A DNA stretch of 23,768 nucleotides from a virus: the IMG/VR virus record IMGVR_UViG_3300018048_000062, positions 1-23,768 of that record. The stretch is one strand, 5' to 3'. The notes below the pieces were generated by a model. That model was not told where the DNA came from. It ran no database searches and worked only from the letters and a program-made list of their open reading frames with translations. Both the position numbers and the translations under genes were made by a program. Below are positions 1 through 7,806 of the stretch, piece after piece (position 1 is the stretch's first letter; each line of letters opens with the position of its first letter).

Positions 1-1307
1 ACAATTGATAATTTATTATTTTCCAAAATATCTTTAATGGCAGAACATCCAAGCCGTTTTGTTTTTCTTGTGATCTCAATACCAATAGCATTTGCTTTAA
101 CAGAAGATTCTAAATGGATGTTCTCGTATTCCAAATCGTGATATAATCCATTACAGACGACAGTACCTTGATCATTTGATTCAATAACGACATATGCTTC
201 ATTGTAGACTTTCGCATACTTATAGATAATGTTAGGGTAAAGGATAGGCGAGATAGTGTTATTGCGATATACGGCCGCCTGTTCAAAAGGTCTTGTGCTA
301 ATGTCGATCACAGTAAAAGTAGAATAGTCCTGTCCTCTACCCTTACTGACATCCACGGTCATAATATACTCATGCCCTTTGATAGGTTCTTTATAGACCA
401 AGAGGGAACCACCTTCTAGTGACCGAATTGGATTCTGTGCTCTAAGAGACAGTAACGTATTGGCATTGACCAAGGTATCGCCAGTACCAAAAAATGTATT
501 ACCAAATTCTTGGTCGAACTGTAACTGTGATGTATTTGCTACGGTTTGTTTTTTCCATTCAGCATCACGACCTGGCACATCCCACCAATCAACTCTGAAT
601 GGTTGGAATTCATTCGTTTTTTGTACGGCACCTTCCCAAATTTTATGGTAAATGTTACCAATACCATTTGCTGTGGATGTAATAATAACCTTTGTTTCTT
701 TACCAGCAGATATCACTGGATATGTTGAGGTATAAAACTCTGATGCTCTTTCAACAAATGCAAATTCGTCCAAGTACAATAAGTTAACCGACATACCTCG
801 AATAGATGAACCGGACGTAGCAGCAGCAAGGATTCTAGAGTTATTACTAAATTCAATAGAACCTTTGTTTAATGCTTTACATCCTGGCTGTAAAAAGAAT
901 GGGAGATTTTCTAACATCAATGTGATACGTGACAACATTTCACGAGCAGTGGCACCCTTATTGGCCAGAATGGCTACCGTCTTTTCAGAATGGAATAACA
1001 CAAACCATAAGAGGTATGCACAAGAAGAAATAGATTTGCCAGACTGTCGACAAGCAAGAACAATATTAAATCTATTATCGTTGAAATGCTTGAACATCTC
1101 TTGCTGATATGGATACAATTTAAATGGGACTAATCCATCATCAAGTGAAATAACCTTAACATATTTCTCACAGAAATAAGTAGGATCTTTCATGCATTTA
1201 GAATACTCTTGTACGAGTTCCGAAGTCCATTGTTGTTGGACTCCATCACGTTTTACATTTGGATTACCGAGGTATGACTCAGTTTGTATCTGATTCGCTA
1301 TCGACAT
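1..1307 (-). CDS. gp17: Terminase large subunit (T4 gp17-like), 3' end beyond window
   Basis: This is the ATPase-nuclease motor that packages DNA into the prohead and cuts concatemers. I read 435 codons from ATG at 1307 to the left edge. The ATPase domain shows a Walker A motif ACRQSGKS around residues 85-92 (Lys91) and a Walker B motif LLYLDEF with Asp180-Glu181. The nuclease domain begins with VDVSKGRGQDYSTF, with Asp319 as the expected metal-binding residue, matching the equivalent T4 gp17 motif. The family is usually 550-600 residues, so roughly the last 120 are missing from the window. The start lies inside gp16 and overlaps it by 29 bases, a common arrangement for this gene pair. No intron or inserted endonuclease interrupts the visible part. 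The identification is secure. Confidence 0.97.
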   Translation of the reverse strand, partial: MSIANQIQTESYLGNPNVKRDGVQQQWTSELVQEYSKCMKDPTYFCEKYVKVISLDDGLVPFKLYPYQQEMFKHFNDNRFNIVLACRQSGKSISSCAYLLWFVLFHSEKTVAILANKGATAREMLSRITLMLENLPFFLQPGCKALNKGSIEFSNNSRILAAATSGSSIRGMSVNLLYLDEFAFVERASEFYTSTYPVISAGKETKVIITSTANGIGNIYHKIWEGAVQKTNEFQPFRVDWWDVPGRDAEWKKQTVANTSQLQFDQEFGNTFFGTGDTLVNANTLLSLRAQNPIRSLEGGSLLVYKEPIKGHEYIMTVDVSKGRGQDYSTFTVIDISTRPFEQAAVYRNNTISPILYPNIIYKYAKVYNEAYVVIESNDQGTVVCNGLYHDLEYENIHLESSVKANAIGIEITRKTKRLGCSAIKDILENNKLSI

Positions 1308-1638
1308 CGATCACTTGTTCATTCTGTTGTTGCAATAATCGCTGTAGTTCAGTAGTTGATCCTACAAAAATATTATTTTGCTGATGTTCAATTGCCCTGG
1401 TTTCTTTGGTAGGTTGTGTAATATCTTTATGCTTTTTATTAAGGTCCATCAATTTATCACTAATATCCGCAACATTTTTAAGCATGCCGGATAGGACTTC
1501 GTACGCTCTAGGATGCTCTGATTCACGAGCGACATGAATCATATCCTCTAGACCTTCACGACCTTTCTCAAGCAAATCGTAATACGTTTCCCGAGAATAG
1601 TCATAGTCACTTTTTACATTATCATCTTTATCTTTCAT
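1279..1638 (-). CDS. gp16: Terminase small subunit (T4 gp16-like)
   Basis: This 119-residue protein is the DNA-recognition and regulatory subunit of the packaging terminase, which in T4 forms a ring and stimulates gp17. The centre (about residues 28-75) reads as a long charged helix suited to a coiled coil, with ESEHPRAYEVLSGMLKNVAD, a segment I recognise from marine T4-like gp16 proteins. It is shorter than T4 gp16 (164 residues), as is usual in marine relatives. The start overlaps the stop of gp15 by one base (TAATG), which suggests translational coupling, and its end overlaps gp17. Position between gp15 and gp17 supports the call. The acidic C terminus (VIDVDSESDTN) is encoded within the gp17 overlap. 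Confidence 0.9.
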   Translation of the reverse strand: MKDKDDNVKSDYDYSRETYYDLLEKGREGLEDMIHVARESEHPRAYEVLSGMLKNVADISDKLMDLNKKHKDITQPTKETRAIEHQQNNIFVGSTTELQRLLQQQNEQVIDVDSESDTN

Positions 1639-2423
1639 TATGCACTATCGTCCAAAATATTGGTAATGGTAGTAGTGAAACCGAAATCGGAATCTGCCAA
1701 ACCAATTGTATCTATAGGATTTGGAGTGACGGAAATTGTCTGTACTTTATAGTCTGAATCAGCCTGAATATCATAAATGATAGCATCTGATTGACGAATA
1801 ATACCAGAGGTTGAAATAGGTCCGTGAAAACTAACTTTCATTTCAAAATCCAATGCATAGATAATTGTTCGCCGAGTCTCTAATTGACCCTCGAAGTCAT
1901 CTTGGAATGAAACACCCTGGATAATAATCGGAATATCTTCTTTAAAATCTGGGTATTCTGTTGGGAATGGTTTAACCGTTAACGTATATTGTGGATTAAA
2001 AAATGGTAAAATTTGTTCTACAACCTGTAATGCGTCATCTTGCGACTTTGCATAAATGTTGAGCTGAAAGTTTATAGTATAGGGTACAGGTGGAAAAAAC
2101 TTCTTACGATCGTTAGCGGTAGTACCAGCAGTGTTAAATGTTGATGTCTTGGTTAACTGCCTTGATGTATCGTAAGCAAAGTTTGTAATTTCAAATGACA
2201 TTCTAGGCAATTTAATTGCCACTTTGGTATCATCATATAAATTTTCATTTTCTCTAATACGATCCAGATACTTACGCGATGGTCCGTATGATAATGGAAC
2301 TTTGATTTGTGATGTAGATGCACCAGCTGATGTTTTACGAATCACATAGATGTCATTAAACATTCGTCCAAATAGAGCAACGCACTTCCGGATTTTTTCG
2401 TGGTAATAATAGGTACCAAACAT
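1638..2423 (-). CDS. gp15: Proximal tail sheath stabiliser / tail terminator (T4 gp15-like)
   Basis: In T4 this protein forms the hexameric ring that caps the tail tube and contracted sheath and connects the tail to the neck. The protein is 261 residues, close to T4 gp15 (272). It begins MFGTYYYHEKIRK and continues FGRMFNDIYVIRK, the conserved opening of this family, with a later PRMSFEI segment around residue 73 and QLNIYAKSQDDALQVVEQI around residue 124. It starts on a TAATG overlap with gp14, preceded by GGAGA about 8 bases upstream. Placement directly after gp13 and gp14 and before gp16 is the T4 order. It implies a contractile tail even though no sheath gene is in the window. Confidence 0.93.
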   Translation of the reverse strand: MFGTYYYHEKIRKCVALFGRMFNDIYVIRKTSAGASTSQIKVPLSYGPSRKYLDRIRENENLYDDTKVAIKLPRMSFEITNFAYDTSRQLTKTSTFNTAGTTANDRKKFFPPVPYTINFQLNIYAKSQDDALQVVEQILPFFNPQYTLTVKPFPTEYPDFKEDIPIIIQGVSFQDDFEGQLETRRTIIYALDFEMKVSFHGPISTSGIIRQSDAIIYDIQADSDYKVQTISVTPNPIDTIGLADSDFGFTTTITNILDDSA

Positions 2424-3301
2424 TAACTATTCTCCGGATCGCCAAATGGATTATTTTCACTGAAATCAATAAAGTCATCAGAGAATGTACTAAAATCAGC
2501 ATTCTGTTCATTTTGTGATATTTTATTATCATCTGCCAATATTTCAGCAACTGTAAAGTCTGAGTCATTAATTGTAATATTTTGTGATGTGACAAATGTG
2601 TGATAATCTCCATCCGATGCGCCAAGATGAATCAGATTTAGTTCTCTATCAGAATCAGACCATTTAGAAACTTCGGCAGTAAGCACAGTACCATCTGACA
2701 AAGTTTGTGTCGCAGTATTGCCAATCTTAATATAGTTACTGGTTTCATTCAATACAAGTTTATAAGTGTAAGCGTAATCTTGCTCAATTGCATCAACATC
2801 TTGAATACCTGTGTCCAAATCTTCATCATTGTACTCGAATAATGTACAACGCATTTTATAAGTTGGCAAATTATTTAATTGATAGAATGGTTGCTCATGC
2901 TCGACGTGCATAATTTCAAATAACGACTTGGATAACGGAAGGTAAATTAGATCACCTTCTCTTGGACGATCGCCTGATATTTCATTATCAAACCGTTTGA
3001 CCGTTTGTGTCCATCTACGTCTTGCCACAATAAATGTAGCTTCGTCTCTAATTTCAACACCAAAGCGAGTAAATAGATCACCCTCGCCATCAAAGCCTTC
3101 AATGTTCTCAATATACATTTCTAGACGATATGATGAATTAAACCGTGAGGGAATATCATCGCCAAAGACTCTGTCCTCAGATACTATGTCACGAGGAATA
3201 TAGTACACATCTTGGCCATAGATCTTCAAGGCCTCGATAGTAATATCCTCGAACAGGTTCTGCTCAGACCTGACTTGGTTATTGAAATAAACGTTGCGCA
3301 T
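2423..3301 (-). CDS. gp14: Neck protein (T4 gp14-like)
   Basis: This neck protein, in T4, joins gp13 at the portal vertex after packaging and makes the head ready for tail attachment. It has 292 residues (T4 gp14 is 256). The opening, with NNQVRSEQNLFEDITIEALK then IYGQDVYYIPRD, is a strong family signature. The C-terminal quarter is very acidic and low in complexity (many Asp, Asn, Ser), ending FSENNPFGDPENS, a proline-glycine tail also seen in marine relatives. A GTAGGA ribosome site lies within the last codons of gp13, and one base separates the gp13 stop from this ATG. Gene order and N-terminal motif make the call firm. Confidence 0.93.
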   Translation of the reverse strand: MRNVYFNNQVRSEQNLFEDITIEALKIYGQDVYYIPRDIVSEDRVFGDDIPSRFNSSYRLEMYIENIEGFDGEGDLFTRFGVEIRDEATFIVARRRWTQTVKRFDNEISGDRPREGDLIYLPLSKSLFEIMHVEHEQPFYQLNNLPTYKMRCTLFEYNDEDLDTGIQDVDAIEQDYAYTYKLVLNETSNYIKIGNTATQTLSDGTVLTAEVSKWSDSDRELNLIHLGASDGDYHTFVTSQNITINDSDFTVAEILADDNKISQNEQNADFSTFSDDFIDFSENNPFGDPENS

Positions 3302-3302
3302 A

Positions 3303-4058
3303 TTATCCTACAAACCAATCTACTGGCAATTCATGCTCAAGTCTAATAGATTCCCTAAGTCGTTCAATCTCTGCATTTGCATCATCGTAGATTTGACGAC
3401 CGTTAAGCATAACACCACCAGGTAGTTGCATACCCTCAAATTTAATTAGGTTTTGCCCCCACTGTCGTTTAATTAATGCTGTGGTATATTCTTTTAACCA
3501 CATATCATTATAGACAGAGGTATGTGTCTCTGGATCAATTACAGAATAAACCTCGGCAATAATATAATCACCTGCTTTAATATCTTGGTCTGCAAAATCA
3601 CCAAAGATGTACAAGCGATTCTGCCGACGTGACCACTGAACTTGTGGATGTCCATTCAGTTTCATATCTAGGAGAGACAGATATTGTTGCATCTGTTCAT
3701 AATATGCAAGGTCACCAGCGAAATGGATCAACGATGCCATATCATTTAACATCATCTGATATTTAATATCAAAGAAATTACGGCCAGAATTAAAATTAGA
3801 TGATAGAGGAAATAGTTTTGAGACAAAAATAATGTCACTGTCAAGTTCAATATACTCGTTTGTGACATCATCAGCATCAACCAAATGTTTTAGATATGTG
3901 CGAACGGTTGCGTCTGAATGATATTCTCTGTAATACTGGATCGCCTCATCAACTCTGTCTTCGATTTGGTCTTCATCCACGTTAATTTCTACAACGGGAT
4001 CGCCGAGTTGTCTTAGACAATAGTCAATGAGGCCTTGACGCGAGCTTGGATTCGCCAT
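3303..4058 (-). CDS. gp13: Neck protein / head completion (T4 gp13-like)
   Basis: In T4, gp13 binds under the portal and with gp14 forms the neck. This protein has 251 residues (T4 gp13 is 309). Its N terminus, SRQGLIDYCLRQLGDPVVEI followed by a stretch rich in Asp and Glu and IQYYREYHSD, is characteristic of marine T4-like gp13. Residues about 75-85 (ELDSDIIFVSKLFPL) and a C-terminal W-F-V-G end also fit. The start is preceded by TAGGA with about 7 bases spacing and by a perfect late-promoter box about 35 bases further upstream, so it probably heads the gp13-gp17 transcript. It follows a 50-base gap, the widest in the window. Confidence 0.93.
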   Translation of the reverse strand: MANPSSRQGLIDYCLRQLGDPVVEINVDEDQIEDRVDEAIQYYREYHSDATVRTYLKHLVDADDVTNEYIELDSDIIFVSKLFPLSSNFNSGRNFFDIKYQMMLNDMASLIHFAGDLAYYEQMQQYLSLLDMKLNGHPQVQWSRRQNRLYIFGDFADQDIKAGDYIIAEVYSVIDPETHTSVYNDMWLKEYTTALIKRQWGQNLIKFEGMQLPGGVMLNGRQIYDDANAEIERLRESIRLEHELPVDWFVG

Positions 4059-4091
4059 GTTATAGTCCTAAGAAGTTAAAGTTCTTTTGAC

Positions 4092-4099
4092 TATTTATA
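4092..4099 (-). promoter_or_regulatory. T4-type late promoter box upstream of gp13
   Basis: The minus strand reads TATAAATA exactly, the T4 late promoter -10 element recognised by gp55-containing RNA polymerase. It sits in the 50-base gap after the 4109-4492 gene. Initiation some 6-7 bases downstream would leave a leader of about 25-30 bases carrying the TAGGA ribosome site of gp13. Position and exact match make it the best promoter candidate in the window. Confidence 0.75.
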
Positions 4100-4108
4100 C
4101 ATAAACGA

Positions 4109-4492
4109 TTATGGCTTTGTAGGCCAGACCACGTCATCCAGTGATGAATATGTTTCTGTAATGTCACGGAGAGCTTGACGATAGGCAGTTTGCTCTGCTG
4201 TCATAGTGAGATCAGATAATGCCCACCAATCAGTAGCAGCAATCAAACGATCTCTTTCTTCACGCAAGGCTTTTAATGGCTCTGCGGCAGTCAGTTCAGT
4301 TTGCTTAGCTGAAACCTGTGCCCATGTAACTCCCCAGTCACTAGGATTTGCAGACTCGATAGCCGAGCCATTTGCATCTGCGCCAGTGACCTTACGAAAC
4401 ATTTGGTTAAATTCTGCTTCAGTAGTTGGTTCACCACGAAGCACCCATTCTGTTACACTCAATTCTGAGAGTGCTTGTGCAATTGATGCCAT
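4109..4492 (-). CDS. Phage tail assembly chaperone-like protein
   Basis: This 127-residue protein has a C-terminal half that matches the small tail-assembly-chaperone type (Phage_tail_APC-like). It shows an Arg-rich helix EERDRLIAATDWW (around residues 79-91), then TAYRQALRDI and the terminal VVWPTKP. Such proteins are often next to tail-fibre genes and are thought to help fibres fold or attach. The N-terminal half (LSELSVTEWVLRGEPTTEAE) is a different short domain found in other phage fibre-linked proteins. A strong AAGGAGA ribosome site lies about 11 bases before the ATG. A homologue of the C-terminal half is encoded at 18584-18796. Family membership is fairly sure; the client protein is unknown, but the adjacent EIAG array is the natural candidate. 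Confidence 0.7.
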   Translation of the reverse strand: MASIAQALSELSVTEWVLRGEPTTEAEFNQMFRKVTGADANGSAIESANPSDWGVTWAQVSAKQTELTAAEPLKALREERDRLIAATDWWALSDLTMTAEQTAYRQALRDITETYSSLDDVVWPTKP

Positions 4493-4528
4493 AGTTAATT
4501 AGTCTCCTTTGACTAGTTTGTGTTAAGT

Positions 4529-4536
4529 TATTTATC
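4529..4536 (-). promoter_or_regulatory. Possible late promoter box, one mismatch
   Basis: The minus strand reads GATAAATA, one base off TATAAATA, about 37 bases before the ATG of the 4109-4492 gene. It overlaps the stop codon of the preceding gene, whose Gly-stop sequence contributes GATAA, so the similarity may be coincidental. Confidence 0.25.
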
Positions 4537-5056
4537 CTGCTATTTCTAATAAAGTAATTGAGCTTTGTGCAGTATCTCCCGTAAACCCAACAGTATTTGA
4601 GTCAGTACACGCAACATAAAGCATATATGTCGTGCTATTTGTCGTAGTCGGTGAATCTAAATACACAAGAGAATCTGCGGAGTTAGAGTAAAACCCACTT
4701 GTGTTGTTATAGTTATAGATTCTTTTAACAAATCTAAACACAGAAGATCCATCTCTATAAAGATAGGCTTTGTTTGTACCATTATTTTGGCCATAGCTAT
4801 TTAGCCATAGACTGGGGCTTGCAAGCACTAATACTTTATTTGATGCGCTTGAAGGCGTAATAGATAATGTTAGCTCTGTTGACACAGGTGATGTAGAAGT
4901 TGTACTAAAATTTGTGTTGCCATCAGTAACATAATTCACAACTTGCAACACAGACCCACTCGGTAAATCAGTCCCTAAAAGATTATACTCAGTAATCCCA
5001 GTCGGCAACGTCGTAATATTGGAGAGCGCTTTGTTGTTTGGTCTGATCAGTGCCAT
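4532..5056 (-). CDS. Small fibre-like virion protein, EIAG family (copy 8, last of array)
   Basis: This 174-residue beta-rich protein is probably a tail-fibre or baseplate decoration. It carries the family plan: a variable N terminus (MALIRPNNKALSN), the hinge LPSGSVLQVV at about 31-40, then LSITPSSASNKVLVL, YLYRDGS, YLDSPTTTNSTTYML and the ending SSITLLEIAG. It is the most divergent ending at DNA level: the junction repeat found after the other copies is lost here, as would be expected for the terminal member with no copy following it. It starts on TAATG overlap with the previous gene. No catalytic motif, signal peptide or membrane segment is seen. Confidence 0.75.
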   Translation of the reverse strand: MALIRPNNKALSNITTLPTGITEYNLLGTDLPSGSVLQVVNYVTDGNTNFSTTSTSPVSTELTLSITPSSASNKVLVLASPSLWLNSYGQNNGTNKAYLYRDGSSVFRFVKRIYNYNNTSGFYSNSADSLVYLDSPTTTNSTTYMLYVACTDSNTVGFTGDTAQSSITLLEIAG

Positions 5057-5604
5057 TACCCTGCGATCTCCATGAGTGTGATTGTAGTAGGAACATTTGA
5101 TCTATTGCCGTCACCAGTGTTCCAACTTCCTCCGATCCCAATGTTATATTGAGTTTTCTTGGCTTGTAATTTATACGTTACTGCATCCGTTGTTGATGGT
5201 GAGTCCAAATGATTTATGGACCAATGTTTTGCCCATACAGTAGGATTACCTGCGTTCTGCTGTGATAAATCCAAAGATGTTCTTTGTGCGCTACCTCTAG
5301 AGTCTCCGATAGCGATTTGAGTTGAATTACGAACTAAAACAGCATATGCAAAATTATCCGCCGCACCTGCTGAGGAAGCCCCAGTTACACTAACTAAAAT
5401 TTTACTTGACGCAGAAGATGGCGTGATTGTTGCAGAGACTCCAGTCACATCAACATAAGCCGTTGACGATGTGGAAAAGAAATCCGTTTTTGTCACACTA
5501 ACAACCTGAATCACACTACCTGGAACATACAGTGTATTACCACTCGCCACATTGATCGTATTGCCTTCAAGCGGAGCAATATTGTTCACGTACATTGTTG
5601 ACAT
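5056..5604 (-). CDS. Small fibre-like virion protein, EIAG family (copy 7)
   Basis: This 182-residue member opens MSTMYVNNIAPLEGN, a short head also seen in copy 2 of the array (MTTLYVDNISPN). It then has YVPGSVIQVV around residues 26-35 and continues with VTGVSATITPSSASSKILVS and HLDSPSTTDAVTYKL, ending TTITLMEIAG. The central receptor-like part, with WAKHWSINHLDS, differs from its neighbours. One-base TAATG overlaps bind it to the genes on both sides, so all neighbours are probably translated from one message by coupling. It is likely an external virion protein. The family is widespread in marine phages, but I know of no proven function. Confidence 0.75.
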   Translation of the reverse strand: MSTMYVNNIAPLEGNTINVASGNTLYVPGSVIQVVSVTKTDFFSTSSTAYVDVTGVSATITPSSASSKILVSVTGASSAGAADNFAYAVLVRNSTQIAIGDSRGSAQRTSLDLSQQNAGNPTVWAKHWSINHLDSPSTTDAVTYKLQAKKTQYNIGIGGSWNTGDGNRSNVPTTITLMEIAG

Positions 5605-6104
5605 TAGCCGGCGATCTCCATGAGTGTAATAGTATCAGTTCCCGCAACAGCACGAAAGAACGAAGATGCATCTGCAACCTTCACATATACGGTATAAGTT
5701 GTAGCAGATGTTGTAGCTGGGCTATCATATATCTGATATGTTCCGCTAAAACCTACGTTTCCTCCTGGATGGTCATACATAAAAAGACAAGTACCTGAAG
5801 GACGTAAATTAGTTGCTCCTCGGTAAATAGCCACTTGTGATTGTATATTTGAACCGCCGTCTTGTGTAGCACTAAATGTAGCAGATACATATATTTTACT
5901 TGATGTACTAGTAGGTGTAATTGTTGCAGTAAGAGTAGTAGCAATAAAACTTGTTGAGTTTGTATTGGTTGCTGTAATAATATCATTTGCACCAATAACC
6001 TGAATCACATGACCAGGTGCATATAAAGTATTCCCAGCCTGAACTGTAACGGTGCCGGTACCAGCAACTGTGGAGATATTATCAGCACGTACTATTGATG
6101 TCAT
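5604..6104 (-). CDS. Small fibre-like virion protein, EIAG family (copy 6)
   Basis: This is a 166-residue family member. The N terminus is MTSIVRADNISTVAGTG, followed by TVQAGNTLYAPGHVIQVI, which closely parallels NTLYVPGSVIQVV in copy 7, so these two look like the most recent relatives at the N-terminal end. The core has LTATITPTSTSSKIYVSATF, IYRGATNL and YDSPATTSATTYTVYV, and the end is DTITLMEIAG. Its ATG overlaps the previous stop by four bases (ATGA). The junction to the next gene carries GCCGGC in place of the usual CCTGC, a small variant of the shared junction repeat. Role inferred as for the array as a whole. Confidence 0.75.
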   Translation of the reverse strand: MTSIVRADNISTVAGTGTVTVQAGNTLYAPGHVIQVIGANDIITATNTNSTSFIATTLTATITPTSTSSKIYVSATFSATQDGGSNIQSQVAIYRGATNLRPSGTCLFMYDHPGGNVGFSGTYQIYDSPATTSATTYTVYVKVADASSFFRAVAGTDTITLMEIAG

Positions 6105-6646
6105 CCTGCGATCTCCATTAGGGTTAAATAAGTACCCGAACCATAATCTGTCCCTGCGTTACGCCTGTTAACGTAGATCGTGTTGTCTCCACGGATCTGA
6201 AGTTTGTATGTGACAGCAGAAGAGCTTGAAGGGGAATCTTGATAAGAACAAGCCGCAAGCGCAGTCATATTGTTGTAAGACCCTGAAGCCTGTCCCGCTA
6301 TACCACTTAAAGTAGAACCTTCTGTCCCCACGCCAACTACTGTTCCATTTCGTTCAAGTCGAACCATTCCATCACCACCTGCCATAGCAAAAGCAACGAT
6401 ACCTGTTATTAAAATTTTTGAGGAAGAGCTTGATGGAGTAATATCATCTTCTAAAACTGTGTGCCACGAACCACTATTATAAGCTTCCATGTTTGATTTC
6501 AGTCTATTGCGAACCTGTAACACAGTACCCGCAGGAGGACTCCAAGTGTTGATATCCAAAGTCTGACCAGCGGGTATTGTAATCGTATTCGGTGTATCGC
6601 CCGAACTTAAACCTTTTAATTGTTCAACTGATAATATTGATGCCAT
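6101..6646 (-). CDS. Small fibre-like virion protein, EIAG family (copy 5)
   Basis: This 181-residue member has an N-terminal head, MASILSVEQLKGLSSGD then ITIPAGQTLDIN, that is closely related to copy 1 at 16295-16831 (MASELIVQTLKGPTTGA, VIIPSGQTLECS), about 10 kb upstream, rather than to its immediate neighbours. After PPAGTVLQV come ITPSSSSSKILITG, RLERNGTVVG and YQDSPSSSSAVTYKL, ending TYLTLMEIAG. It begins on a TAATG overlap with the 6646-7113 gene. The head similarity across the window is evidence for exchange or block duplication rather than simple tandem duplication. Confidence 0.75.
   Translation of the reverse strand: MASILSVEQLKGLSSGDTPNTITIPAGQTLDINTWSPPAGTVLQVRNRLKSNMEAYNSGSWHTVLEDDITPSSSSSKILITGIVAFAMAGGDGMVRLERNGTVVGVGTEGSTLSGIAGQASGSYNNMTALAACSYQDSPSSSSAVTYKLQIRGDNTIYVNRRNAGTDYGSGTYLTLMEIAG
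6102..6118 (-). repeat. 17-base junction repeat, copy c
   Basis: On the plus strand this reads catcctgcgatctccat; on the coding strand it specifies Met-Glu-Ile-Ala-Gly-stop and the overlapping next ATG. Identical copies lie at 7111-7127, 15784-15800 and 16296-16312, all in direct orientation, with shorter forms at 5060-5073 and 5608-5621. Confidence 0.85.
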
Positions 6647-7113
6647 TATACCACCGTAAATGTCCCTTGGACCACAATCTCTGCATTAATATCTACAGGA
6701 CCTGCTACCATTGCATTCTGATTTGCACCAACAGTAAAGTTTGTGTCAATGCTGTTACTATTTATTCGCACTGGAGTCTCGGTTACGGCAATCGCAGAGT
6801 TCAACTTTGCGGCGGTGACTGCTCCATCAGAGACTGTGGCAAGATTATTTGCCTGGCCAATTGCAAGAATAAAGTTAATGTCATCATTTGAATCCAGTGT
6901 CTCTGAAAATGTAATGGTAGAACCAGAGACAGTAAATGAAGATCCAGGTGCCTGAATAGTACCATTAACCGAGACAAGTAATTGTTCAGCAATGTACTTT
7001 GACTGAGGTTGTGAATTCTTTGAAAGAGTAAACTGGTCAGAATCACCAACGACAACAATCGTATCAAGGACAGTGAAATCACCAAAGCTTGGAGTATTAC
7101 CGATTACGCTCAT
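6646..7113 (-). CDS. Short structural protein with AGP...VV C-terminal motif
   Basis: This is a 155-residue protein of the kind usually annotated as a virion structural or fibre protein in marine phages. It opens MSVIGNTPSFGDFTV, like the first residues of the fibre at 7807-9258 (MAVIGNSPATTGTTV). The first part resembles a small beta-domain that ends with FSETLDSNDDINFILAIGQA. A connector VSDGAVTAAKLNSAI leads to the C-terminal signature NQNAMVAGPVDINAEIVV and final TFTVV, shared with 16833-17177, 20552-20776 and 20777-21541. Four-base ATGA and one-base TAATG overlaps join it to EIAG genes on both sides. Function unknown; probably an adaptor or appendage piece. Confidence 0.7.
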   Translation of the reverse strand: MSVIGNTPSFGDFTVLDTIVVVGDSDQFTLSKNSQPQSKYIAEQLLVSVNGTIQAPGSSFTVSGSTITFSETLDSNDDINFILAIGQANNLATVSDGAVTAAKLNSAIAVTETPVRINSNSIDTNFTVGANQNAMVAGPVDINAEIVVQGTFTVV

Positions 7114-7622
7114 CCTGCGATCTCCATTAAAACAATTCCATGCTCTGAAGTATCATGTGCAAACCCCACAGAGTAACTTGCATTGTTTGTTCTGAATTGT
7201 ACTTTATAAGTAATTTGTGATGTTGTGCTTGGTGAATCTAAATGACAAACCGACACGCCTTCTTGCCCGTACTGTGATAGTTGATTCCATGCAACATAAT
7301 CTTGCGCCGTAATTACTGTTGAGTCTCTTAGTAATTGTATAAAAACTGCATTGTTTGTATTGCCGGGGGCCTTTCTAACAGATGTGTAATACGACACTAA
7401 AATTTTAGAACTCGTAGAGGAAGGTGTAATGCTTACGATTAACCCTGAATCAACAAACGATGTTGACGTTGTAGACTCATCTGCACTAGATGAAGTTTGA
7501 ACAACCTGAATCACACTCCCACTAGGCAATGATCCTATTTTAGCAGCACTAATCGCAGATGATCCAATCGCATCCGAATCAATGAGATCCTGTAGATAAT
7601 TTGGAATCTTACTCAGAGCCAC
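7110..7622 (-). CDS. Small fibre-like virion protein, EIAG family (copy 4), GTG start
   Basis: This is a 170-residue member. Translation starts at GTG (7622), preceded by GGAGG at about 8 bases, the strongest ribosome site in the array, and the start overlaps the end of the 62-65-residue partner gene by 14 bases. The N-terminal segment DSDAIGSSAISAAKI (about residues 14-28) is almost the same as DSDAIGSGAVSANKI in the fibre at 13994-15259, so the head looks borrowed from a fibre. Then come LPSGSVIQVVQ, VSITPSSTSSKILVSYYT, LLRDSTVI and HLDSPSTTSQITYKVQF, ending HGIVLMEIAG. It is probably a decoration or receptor-binding piece. Confidence 0.75.
   Translation of the reverse strand: MALSKIPNYLQDLIDSDAIGSSAISAAKIGSLPSGSVIQVVQTSSSADESTTSTSFVDSGLIVSITPSSTSSKILVSYYTSVRKAPGNTNNAVFIQLLRDSTVITAQDYVAWNQLSQYGQEGVSVCHLDSPSTTSQITYKVQFRTNNASYSVGFAHDTSEHGIVLMEIAG
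7111..7127 (-). repeat. 17-base junction repeat, copy d
   Basis: This is an exact copy at the boundary of the 7110-7622 EIAG gene and the 6646-7113 AGP gene. The downstream gene here belongs to another family, so the repeat is tied to the EIAG ending and not to what follows. The identity extends by two bases (tta) with copies at 6102 and 16296. Confidence 0.85.
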
Positions 7623-7806
7623 TGTCGGCCTCCTGTATTACGAGCTCACCCGCCTCAACCTGACGCATGATTTCTGCGTAGTGACGGTTAGCAGGATCGA
7701 GTGGGACAAATATCATCTGACCATCAATGACTGCGTTTATTGAGTCATTTTGTCCATTCATAATGTTGGTTACATATTGCGCTGAAGTAATGTTCATCTG
7801 TTCCAT
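7609..7806 (-). CDS. Small partner protein of fibre (PLDPANRHYAEIM family, copy 3)
   Basis: This 65-residue acidic protein begins MEQMNITSAQYV and has the core AVIDGQMIFVPLDPANRHYA then EIMRQVEAGELVIQEAD. The PxDPANxxYxxxxxxxxxGE pattern is common in small proteins and N-terminal domains next to phage tail-fibre genes, often linked to fibre assembly. The ATG directly follows the TAA of the fibre at 7807-9258 with no base between, so the two are almost certainly co-translated. Two paralogues (13803-13991 and 17186-17374) follow fibres of the same family in the same way. The constant pairing suggests a chaperone, attachment factor or co-assembled subunit specific to that fibre type. No cysteine, signal peptide or membrane segment is present. 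Confidence 0.7.
   Translation of the reverse strand: MEQMNITSAQYVTNIMNGQNDSINAVIDGQMIFVPLDPANRHYAEIMRQVEAGELVIQEADSGSE
7645..7707 (-). repeat. 63-base near-identical segment of partner genes, first location
   Basis: It differs from 13836-13898 at six of 63 positions by direct reading. It codes for the VPLDPANRHYAEIMRQVEAGE region of two partner genes and is the most conserved piece of those genes. Confidence 0.8.

Noticed and set aside
460-1107. Several open frames on the plus strand (460-651, 546-728, 865-1107)
   Set aside because: They lie opposite the gp17 gene, whose minus-strand product has intact ATPase and nuclease motifs. The plus-strand products show no recognisable motif and no ribosome sites or coupling.
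1279-1307. Sequencing error behind the 29-base overlap of gp16 and gp17
   Set aside because: Overlap of these two genes is usual in T4-like phages and both products have normal motifs and lengths.
4092-4108. Terminator in the gap before gp13
   Set aside because: No stable hairpin followed by a T-run can be made out on the minus strand; the gap is better explained by the late promoter box.
6646-7085. Alternative-frame minus-strand frames rich in Leu and Gln (for example 6801-7085, 5753-5995, 10319-10564)
   Set aside because: These are shadows of Ser/Thr-rich genes in another frame; low-complexity Leu/Gln composition arises from codon pattern and there are no ribosome sites.
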